From: REEB95 sp963810055
Lineage (GTDB): Bacteria; Pseudomonadota; Alphaproteobacteria; ATCC43930; CGMCC-115725
Reading direction: 5' to 3'
DNA length: 64,000 nt
Assembly (NCBI GenBank): GCA_963810055.1
Contig: CAWEME010000020.1
Coordinates: 62,001 to 126,000 of the forward strand
Shown here: positions 58,186 to 64,000 of the stretch, piece by piece
How the letters are laid out: each line of letters begins with the position of its first letter
Numbering within the stretch: position 1 is the first letter of the stretch
Notes under the pieces: generated by a model
Database searches by the model: none
What the model was told of the DNA's origin: nothing
Seen by the model: the letters and a program-made list of their open reading frames with translations, nothing else
Program-made: the position numbers and the translations under genes

Positions 58186-60555
58186 CTAACCCTTTCCCAA
58201 AGCCTTGAGGATGCGTTGCGGCGTCATCGGCTGGGATGAAACCCGGACCTTGAAGGGTTTGAGCGCGTCGTTGACCGCGTTCATCACCGCCGCTGGCGCG
58301 CCCGCGGTGCCGGCCTCGCCCGCGCCCTTGGCGCCCAGATCGGAATCCGCCGTCAGGGTTTCGATATGCGCGACCTGGATGTCGGGCATTTCCGCCGCCA
58401 TCGGCACCAGGTAATCGGCGAGATTGCCGTTCCGCAGCTGGCCTTGAGCGTCATAGAGGCACTCCTCGTAAAGCGCGCCGCCGATGCCCTGCACCACCCC
58501 GCCGCGGATCTGTTCGTCCACCAGCATGGGATTGATGACGCGGCCGCAATCCTCCACCACCCAATGCTTCAGCAGACGGACGAAGCCGGTCTCCGCGTCG
58601 AGCTCGAGATACGAGCCTTGCACGCTGTTGGTGAAGGCGAAGGGATAGAGCTTGGGCATGTAATGGCGCGTCGCCGCCATTTCGGGCTGGGTCCCGGGCG
58701 GCAAGGTGTCGCCGCGGAAATAGGCCGCGCGCCCGACCTCGTCCAGGCCGATGCGGCGGGCGCCGGTTTTGTCGATGACCCAGCCCTCGGCGAGATCGAG
58801 TTCCGCGGCGGGGGTTTGCAGCATGATGCCGGCGAGCGCCAGGATGTTCTGCTTGAGCGCGTGCGCCGCCTGCAGCACCGCCTCGCCGCCGATGCCGGCG
58901 CCGCGCGAGGCCCAGGTGCCGCCGCCATAGGGGGTGCGCTCGGTGTCGCCGGTGACGATGCGCACTTTTTCGATCGGCAGACCCAAGACCGAGGCGGCGA
59001 TCTGCGCCGCCATCGCCTCGGTGCCCTGGCCCTGTTCGGTGACGCTGAAGGCGCAGGTGACGCTGCCGCCAGGATCGAGCCGGATGGTGGCGCCGTCCTG
59101 GGCCGAGATCGGCGCGCCGCCGACGCCGTAGAAAGCCGGGCCGGGATTGGTGAGTTCGACGAAAGAAGCGAGGCCGATGCCGCGATGGATTCCCCGCTGG
59201 CGCAGTTCGGCCTGCTCGCGCCGCAGGCCCTCGTAATCCATGAGCTTCAGCAGTTTCTCCAGCGCCGCCTGGTGCGACAGCTTCTCGAATTTGAGGCCCG
59301 AGGCGGTGGTCCAGGGATAGGCATCGTCGGGAATCAAATTGATGCGGCGGATCTGGGCCGGGTCGAGATTCAACTCCGCGGCGGCGCGGTCCACGATCGC
59401 CTCGGTCACGGCGGCGGCGATGGGGTGGCCGACGGCGCGGTATTGCGTGGTCGGGGGCTTGTTCTGGAAGGCGACGCAGAGATTCGCGCGGTAATTGCGA
59501 TGGCGGTACCAGGAGCCGGTCAGATTGACCACCTGGTTGCCTTCGACCGCGCTGGTGCGCGGATATGTCGAATAAGGCCCGATGCCGGTGAGATCGTCCA
59601 TTTCCAAGGCCAGGATTTCGCCCGTCTTGGTCAGCGCGAGGCGCGCCTTGACCCGGTGCTCGCGCGCATGGATGTCGGAGACGAAGGATTCGAGCCGGTC
59701 GGCGACGAACTTGACCGGCCGGCCGAGCAGCAGGCTCGCCGCCACCGCCGCCATGTCGTCGGGATAGACGTGAATCTTGATGCCGTAGGAGCCGCCGACA
59801 TCGGGGCACAGCACGCGCACCGCGTTTTCCGCCAAGCCGAAATGCTTGGCGAAAATCTCCTTCATCATGTGCGGCGCCTGGTTGGAGTAATGCACGGTCA
59901 GGCTTTCGCCGGCGGCATCGTAATCGGCCAGGATGGAGCGCGGCTCGGGGCAAACGCCGGTGTGGCGGGCGAAGGAATACTCCTCCTCCACCACCGCGAA
60001 GGCCTTGGCGAAAGCGGCATCGACCTCGCCCGCTTCGATCGAACGGGTGAAGGCGAGATTGTCGCCGAGCTCGGCATGGATGGGCTTCGCTCCGGGCGCG
60101 AGCGCGGCCGCCATGTCCGTGACGGGGACCAATTCCTGCCATTCGATCCTGACCAGCGCAGCCGCGTCCTCCGCGAGCGCGCGGCTTTCGGCGGCGACCG
60201 CCGCGACCGGCTCGCCTTGCCAGGTGGCGCGTTCGCGCGCCAGGGGATGCTGCGGCGGCGATTTGAGCCCCTTGAAATGGGTCAGCACGCCGACCCAGGG
60301 CGTGTAACGGCCCTCGAAATCCTTGGCCGAAAACACGGCGACCACGCCGGGGGCGCGCCTCGCCGCGGACGCATCGATCGAAAGAATGCGCGCATGGGCG
60401 TAAGGCGAGCGGACGAAGGCGAGATGCACCAGCCGGGGCAGGCGCAGATCGTCGACAAAACGCCCGCCGCCCGCCAAGAGCCGCTTGGCGTTGGGGCGCG
60501 GCACGCGCTTGCCGATATAGCTCGCCGGACGGTCGAGGAAGGAGAGGATGCTCAT
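58186..60555 (-). CDS. Molybdenum hydroxylase large subunit (CoxL family)
   Basis: A 789-residue Mo-cofactor subunit that, with the two genes upstream, should form a complete alpha-beta-gamma hydroxylase. ATG at 60555 overlaps the small-subunit stop. YIGKRVPRPNAKRLLAGGGRFVDDLRLPRLVHLAFVRSPYAHARI is the N-terminal signature. Site motifs: CPDVGGSYGIKIHVYPD (usual GGAFG altered to GGSYG), TQYRAVGHPIAAAVTEAIVD (usual YRGAGRPE altered), and LGAKGAGEAGTAGAPAAVMNAV with the catalytic Glu. The CO-dehydrogenase VAYxCSFR loop is absent, so CO is not the substrate. Confidence 0.9.
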   Translation of the reverse strand: MSILSFLDRPASYIGKRVPRPNAKRLLAGGGRFVDDLRLPRLVHLAFVRSPYAHARILSIDASAARRAPGVVAVFSAKDFEGRYTPWVGVLTHFKGLKSPPQHPLARERATWQGEPVAAVAAESRALAEDAAALVRIEWQELVPVTDMAAALAPGAKPIHAELGDNLAFTRSIEAGEVDAAFAKAFAVVEEEYSFARHTGVCPEPRSILADYDAAGESLTVHYSNQAPHMMKEIFAKHFGLAENAVRVLCPDVGGSYGIKIHVYPDDMAAVAASLLLGRPVKFVADRLESFVSDIHAREHRVKARLALTKTGEILALEMDDLTGIGPYSTYPRTSAVEGNQVVNLTGSWYRHRNYRANLCVAFQNKPPTTQYRAVGHPIAAAVTEAIVDRAAAELNLDPAQIRRINLIPDDAYPWTTASGLKFEKLSHQAALEKLLKLMDYEGLRREQAELRQRGIHRGIGLASFVELTNPGPAFYGVGGAPISAQDGATIRLDPGGSVTCAFSVTEQGQGTEAMAAQIAASVLGLPIEKVRIVTGDTERTPYGGGTWASRGAGIGGEAVLQAAHALKQNILALAGIMLQTPAAELDLAEGWVIDKTGARRIGLDEVGRAAYFRGDTLPPGTQPEMAATRHYMPKLYPFAFTNSVQGSYLELDAETGFVRLLKHWVVEDCGRVINPMLVDEQIRGGVVQGIGGALYEECLYDAQGQLRNGNLADYLVPMAAEMPDIQVAHIETLTADSDLGAKGAGEAGTAGAPAAVMNAVNDALKPFKVRVSSQPMTPQRILKALGKG

Positions 60556-61046
60556 TTCCGGCCGCCTTTCGCCGCCCGGATCTTGGCCACGTCTTCCACC
60601 GCGTCGACGATGGCGTGATAGCCGGTGCAACGGCAGTAATTGCCCGAGAGATAGTCCCGAATATCGGCGCGCGAGGGAGTTTGGTTCTCGCGCAACAGCG
60701 TTTCGGCGGAGAGCAACATGCCCGCGCTGCAAAAGCCGCATTGCACCGCGTTGCGACGCTGAAATGCTTCTTGCAGATCGGCGAGGACGCCCGAACGCGA
60801 CAGGCCCTCGATGGTTTCGACGCGGCAGCCTTCGAGCTGGGCCGCGAAGACGAGACAGCCGCGCGCTAACGCGCCATCAATGAGAACGGTGCAGGCGCCG
60901 CACACGCCGTGCTCGCAGGACCAACGCGTGCCGGTGAGGCCCAATTCGTCGCGCAGGAAATCGACCAGGTTGAGCCGCGGCTCGACCTCGCGCGCGACGT
61001 TTTCGCCGTTGACGGTAAGGCGGATGGAGATTCTATCGCCGCTCAT
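60552..61046 (-). CDS. Molybdenum hydroxylase [2Fe-2S] small subunit (CoxS family)
   Basis: A 164-residue electron-transfer subunit with two [2Fe-2S] clusters. The plant-ferredoxin-like site has Cys44, 49, 52 and 64 (CEHGVCGACTVLIDG...GC). The second has Cys103, 106, 138 and 140 (QCGFCSAGM...GNYCRCTGYHAIVDAV). ATG at 61046 overlaps the medium-subunit stop as ATGA, and its own stop overlaps the large-subunit start, so the three subunits are translationally coupled. Confidence 0.95.
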   Translation of the reverse strand: MSGDRISIRLTVNGENVAREVEPRLNLVDFLRDELGLTGTRWSCEHGVCGACTVLIDGALARGCLVFAAQLEGCRVETIEGLSRSGVLADLQEAFQRRNAVQCGFCSAGMLLSAETLLRENQTPSRADIRDYLSGNYCRCTGYHAIVDAVEDVAKIRAAKGGRK

Positions 61047-61897
61047 GACGCCGCCAATTGCCCGAGCGCGCGGGTCAACAGAACCTGGGCCAAATGACGT
61101 TTCATCTCCGGCGAGGCGTTGAGATCGCCCAAGGGCGCAAGCTCGGCCGCCAGTGCCGCGCAAGCCGCGCCGGACGCATCAAGCGGCGTCTTGCCCTGGA
61201 GCGCCGCGGCGGCTTTCACGGCCTCGACCGGCTTCGCGCCCACGCCGAAATAGACCGCGCGCGCGGCGGCGATCGTCCCGGCCTTGATCTCCGCCGCCAA
61301 GGCCAAGCCGCAGATGGCGTAATCGCCCCGGCGGCGCGCCAGTTCGAGGAAAACATTGCGGCGGCCGGACGGGGAAACCGGAATCTCGACCGCTTCCAGG
61401 ATTTCGCCAGGCGCGAGAGAGGTCTGATAAATCCCGGTGAAGAAATCGCGCGCCTTGACGCGGCGCTTGCCCTGGCGGCTCGCCAGATGGATTTCGGCGT
61501 CGAGCGCCACGGCGCAGGCCGGCAGCTCGGCCGCCGGGTCGGCATAAGCGAGGCTGCCGCCGAGCGTGCCGCGATTGCGGATCGCCGCATGGGCGATGAA
61601 AGGCGCGGCCTTGGCCAGCAGCGGCGCGAACCTCGCCACCAGCGGCGAGGCTATGAGTTCGGCATGGCGCGTCAGCGCGCCCAGGCGCAGCGCGCCATTG
61701 CGCTCGGTTATGCCGGCGAGCTCGCCGAGCCCGTTGATGTCGATCAGCGTTTCGGGCTCCAACAGCCGCATGTTGAGCGCCGGCACCAGGCTTTGCCCGC
61801 CGGCCAGGAGACGCGCGCCCGAGGCATTGCCGCCCAGCATGGCCAGCGCCTCGGCGAGCGAATGCGGCTTCAGATAACGGAATCGCGGCGCCTTCAG
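61043..61897 (-). CDS. Molybdenum hydroxylase FAD subunit (CoxM family)
   Basis: A 284-residue subunit passing electrons to FAD. The likely start is CTG at 61897 (LKAPRFRYLKPHSLAEALAML), which has GGGGGAGG five bases upstream; no ATG or GTG is near, and TTG at 61939 or 61942 is the alternative. FAD-binding motifs are ARLLAGGQSLVPALNMRL and HAAIRNRGTLGGSLAYADPAAELPACAVAL. The CO-dehydrogenase flavoprotein C-domain follows (RRRGDYAICGLALAAEI). First gene of the minus-strand catabolic operon. Confidence 0.9.
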   Translation of the reverse strand: MKAPRFRYLKPHSLAEALAMLGGNASGARLLAGGQSLVPALNMRLLEPETLIDINGLGELAGITERNGALRLGALTRHAELIASPLVARFAPLLAKAAPFIAHAAIRNRGTLGGSLAYADPAAELPACAVALDAEIHLASRQGKRRVKARDFFTGIYQTSLAPGEILEAVEIPVSPSGRRNVFLELARRRGDYAICGLALAAEIKAGTIAAARAVYFGVGAKPVEAVKAAAALQGKTPLDASGAACAALAAELAPLGDLNASPEMKRHLAQVLLTRALGQLAAS

Positions 61898-62006
61898 CCC
61901 GGCCTCCCCCGCGCCGGTTGCTTGATCTTCCGGCTTCAACAAGAATGGGCGCAACCGGCGGCCGCCGTCAATCGACAGCGGCTTCCGGGGGAGGTAACGG
62001 CGTCCG

Positions 62007-62690
62007 ATGGCCAAGAAGAAGTCGAAAAGCAAAAAATCGAAGGCCGGGCCGGCGCGGCCGGTGCAGCGCCGGCTCAAGCCCGACCAGCGCGAGCGCCTGA
62101 TCGCCCAGGCGGCGGTGCGCTTCTTCGCCGAGCACGGTTTCGAGGGCAAGACCCGCGAGCTGGCGCGGCGTTTGGGCATCGCCCAGCCGCTGCTCTACCG
62201 CTATTTCCCGTCGAAGCAGGCGCTGATCGACCGGGTCTACCGCGAGGTGTTCGTCGATCCCTGGCTGCCCGAATGGCTGGAGAAACTCGCCGACCGCTCC
62301 CGGCCGTTGAAGCAACGCCTGCAGGAATTCTACATCGGCCTGGCGCATGCCTCGATCGGCCATGACCGGGTGCGGCTTTACATATTCGCGGGCCTGAAAG
62401 GGCTCGACATCAACGCCCGTTTCCTCCGGACGCTGAGGAACCGGGTCTTCACCGCGGTGCTGGGCGAAATCCGCCATACCTACCGCCTGCCGTCCTTGAG
62501 CAAGGTGCCGATGACCGAATTGGAAACCGAGCTGATCTGGGGCCTGTTCGCCTCGATCTTCTATATCGGCGTGCGGCGCTGGATATACGGGCTGAAGGTG
62601 CCGGAGGATATCGACCGCGTGGTGGCAGCCAAGGTGTCGGCCATGCTCGACGGCATGCCCAAGGAAATCGCCCGGATATTGGAAGGCTGA
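62007..62690 (+). CDS. TetR/AcrR-family regulator
   Basis: A 227-residue regulator with a Lys/Ser-rich start (MAKKKSKSKKSKAGPARP) and a TetR DNA-binding domain at residues 28-75 (RERLIAQAAVRFFAEHGFEGKTRELARRLGIAQPLLYRYFPSKQALIDRVY). The helical C-terminal domain should bind a ligand. It is divergent from the coxM-type operon with 109 bp between starts and two bases upstream of the flavin enzyme gene, so it probably controls both. Confidence 0.92.
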   Translation: MAKKKSKSKKSKAGPARPVQRRLKPDQRERLIAQAAVRFFAEHGFEGKTRELARRLGIAQPLLYRYFPSKQALIDRVYREVFVDPWLPEWLEKLADRSRPLKQRLQEFYIGLAHASIGHDRVRLYIFAGLKGLDINARFLRTLRNRVFTAVLGEIRHTYRLPSLSKVPMTELETELIWGLFASIFYIGVRRWIYGLKVPEDIDRVVAAKVSAMLDGMPKEIARILEG

Positions 62691-62691
62691 G

Positions 62692-63870
62692 ATGGCGGCG
62701 CCCCCCGGATTGGATGAATTGAAGGCGCGGGCGCGGGAGCTGGCGCCGGCGTTGCGCGGCCGCGCGGCGCAAGCGGAGGAATTGCGCCGCGTGCCGGACG
62801 AATCGATCGCCGATCTGCATCAGGCCGGATTGTTCCGCGCCTTCCAGCCCAGGCGCTTGGGCGGCAGCGAAGTCCCTTACCGCGCCATGGTCGAGCTGGG
62901 ATCGATCCTGGCGCGCGGCTGCGGCTCGACCGCCTGGGTGCTGACCAACCTCGCCAGCCATCACTGGATGCTCGGCATGTGGCCCAAAGCGGCCCAGGAC
63001 GAGATCTGGGGCGCGGACGGGCCGGACGTGCTGATCGGCTCGGCCTTCGCCTTTCCCGCGGGCCGCGCGGTCAAGGTGAAAGGCGGTCACCGGCTCAAAG
63101 GGCGCTGGCCGTTTTCGAGTGGCGTCGACCCGTCGAAATGGAATTTCATCGGCGCGCTGGCCGAGGAAGAGGGCAAGCTCGAGCCGCGGGTCTTTATCGT
63201 CAAGGCGGCGGATTACGCCATCATCGACAATTGGCACGCCGCCGGATTGGCCGGCACCGGCAGCAAGGACGTCGAGATAAAAGACGCCTTCGTGCCCGAC
63301 CACCGCAGCCTGTCGCCCGCCCAGATTTCCGGCGGGGAAACCCCGGGCAGCGCGGTCAATCCCGGGCCGCTTTACCGCCTGCCGGTTTTCAGCCTGTTCC
63401 CGTTCATCCTGTCCGCCGTCGCGCTGGGGCTGGCGCAAGGCGCGATCGAGGAATTCACCCAATCGATGCGCGGGCGCGCCGGGACTTATGCCGGCAAGAA
63501 GCTCGCCGATCTCGCCACGCTGCAGCTGCGTTTGGCCGAATCTGCCGCACTTGCCGACGCGGCCGAGAAGACGATGATCGCGGCTTGCGAGGAAGCGACG
63601 GTCCAAACCGAGGCCGGGAAAATCCCCGCGCTCGAGGACCGGGTGCGCTGGCGGCGCGACGCCGCCTATGGCGCGGGGATGTGCGCCAAGGCGGTCGATC
63701 TGCTGTTCGCCGGCGCGGGCGGCAACGCCATCTACAAGAGCAACCCGTTGCAGCGCATCTGGCGCGACGTGCACGCCGCCAACGGGCATTACCTGATGAG
63801 CTGGGACATGGCCGGGACGCTTTACGGCCGGGTGGCGCTGGGCCTGCCGCCGGAGATGCCGGTGTTGTGA
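62692..63870 (+). CDS. Acyl-CoA dehydrogenase-fold flavin monooxygenase (HsaA/HpaB-like)
   Basis: A 392-residue enzyme of the group D flavoprotein monooxygenases, which hydroxylate phenols with reduced flavin. LHQAGLFRAFQPRRLGGSEVPYRAMVELGSILARGCGSTAWVLTNLASHHWMLGMWP, LKGRWPFSSGVDPSKWNFIGAL, WHAAGLAGTGSKDVEIKDAFVPDH are family signatures shared with HsaA and DszC-type enzymes. The acyl-CoA dehydrogenase base Glu is not in its usual place. A flavin reductase partner would be expected; none is in view. It fits aromatic or heterocycle breakdown together with the molybdenum hydroxylases. Confidence 0.85.
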   Translation: MAAPPGLDELKARARELAPALRGRAAQAEELRRVPDESIADLHQAGLFRAFQPRRLGGSEVPYRAMVELGSILARGCGSTAWVLTNLASHHWMLGMWPKAAQDEIWGADGPDVLIGSAFAFPAGRAVKVKGGHRLKGRWPFSSGVDPSKWNFIGALAEEEGKLEPRVFIVKAADYAIIDNWHAAGLAGTGSKDVEIKDAFVPDHRSLSPAQISGGETPGSAVNPGPLYRLPVFSLFPFILSAVALGLAQGAIEEFTQSMRGRAGTYAGKKLADLATLQLRLAESAALADAAEKTMIAACEEATVQTEAGKIPALEDRVRWRRDAAYGAGMCAKAVDLLFAGAGGNAIYKSNPLQRIWRDVHAANGHYLMSWDMAGTLYGRVALGLPPEMPVL

Positions 63871-63872
63871 CC

Positions 63873-63924
63873 GCGTAGCACAGGCCGCGCCAAGACTTCG
63901 GCGCGGCCGTCGTGCGAAGTCAAA
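63873..63924 (+). repeat. Family 1 palindromic element (copy G)
   Basis: GCGTAGCACA, a perfect stem GGCCGCGCC/GGCGCGGCC with an 8-nt loop, then GTGCGAAGTCAAAC. It begins three bases past the monooxygenase stop, between converging genes. Confidence 0.75.
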
Positions 63925-63927
63925 CTT

Positions 63928-64000
63928 TTAATGCAAACCGTCGGGGACCTCGACGTTCTCGGGCTTGATGTCGAGACCCGAGTTCCTGGCCTGCTGGAGG
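63928..64000 (-). CDS. C-terminal end of an unidentified gene, cut by the window edge
   Basis: On the minus strand the last codons before a TAA read ...QQARNSGLDIKPENVEVPDGLH. Only 23 residues are inside the window and no family can be assigned. Codon use agrees with coding DNA of the area. It converges on the monooxygenase gene. Confidence 0.5.
   Translation of the reverse strand, partial: LQQARNSGLDIKPENVEVPDGLH

Noticed and set aside
58366..60618. 750-codon plus-strand frame opposite the molybdenum-hydroxylase large subunit
   Set aside because: Shadow frame; the minus strand carries the conserved Mo-site motifs and operon overlaps.
58186..61897. Aerobic CO dehydrogenase (coxMSL)
   Set aside because: Subunit order matches, but the large subunit lacks the VAYxCSFR active-site loop and accessory coxD/E/F genes, so it is another molybdenum hydroxylase.

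Overview
The window is GC-rich (roughly two thirds G+C by eye), densely coded double-stranded DNA from what looks like an alphaproteobacterial chromosome. The signs are the hemC-hemD-mitofilin-like-hemY block divergent from tsaD with gpsA nearby, a Caulobacter-type Cpa/Tad pilus locus, a class I PHA synthase, and many ATGA/GTGA stop-start overlaps. I cannot name genus or species from the sequence alone. No rRNA, CRISPR array, phage structural genes or restriction system was seen.

Layout. 1-3.6 kb: end of an alpha/beta hydrolase, a secreted YXWGXW-type protein, tRNA-Arg(CCG) followed directly by an AT-richer islet with one two-TM protein, a BON-domain protein and a small basic protein. 3.6-19.4 kb: chromosomal core on both strands: indolepyruvate oxidoreductase iorBA, a MetE-like methyltransferase, a class III-type sirtuin, a glutamine amidotransferase, gpsA, a PEBP/YbhB protein, a GlcG-type haem-binding protein, a beta-propeller protein, tsaD, and hemC-hemD-mitofilin-hemY running into tRNA-Thr(CGT).

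19.3-37.1 kb: an integrated genomic island of about 17.8 kb. Its ends are a perfect 46-bp direct repeat of the tRNA-Thr 3' part (19321-19366 and 37094-37139), and a tyrosine integrase lies just inside the right end. The cargo is a periplasmic thiol/metal module (two CcdA-type membrane proteins, a TlpA/DsbE thioredoxin, a DUF1573 protein, a DUF411 protein and two unknown proteins), a two-component system whose kinase has a Met-rich periplasmic loop, small Met/Gly/Tyr-rich, SHOCT, YHS, DUF5676 and DUF2933 proteins, a truncated isoprenylcysteine-methyltransferase relative, a Cu-type P1B ATPase, an odd TetR-like protein, an ArsR-rhodanese regulator divergent from an MFS transporter, and an AlpA-like regulator with the integrase. 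Together these read as copper/heavy-metal detoxification coupled to extracytoplasmic thiol chemistry.

37.1-50.6 kb: chromosomal genes resume with phaC (a possible FNR/FixK box upstream), a dimethylargininase-like hydrolase, a GmhA-type sugar-phosphate isomerase, a Flp pilin, and the pilus operon tadD / cpaB-C-D-E-F / tadB-C. 50.7-64 kb: a catabolic locus on the minus strand, read as coxM-S-L (molybdenum hydroxylase), livK-H-M-F (ABC uptake without livG), an orphan second molybdenum-hydroxylase large subunit and an ACMSD-like amidohydrolase. A TetR regulator and a flavin-dependent monooxygenase/acyl-CoA dehydrogenase-fold enzyme are divergent from it. The likely theme is import and oxidative breakdown of an aromatic or heterocyclic compound; the substrate cannot be read from sequence. 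A family of short intergenic palindromic elements (GCGTAGC...GCGAAGC.AAAC) recurs across the chromosomal parts but was not seen in the island.
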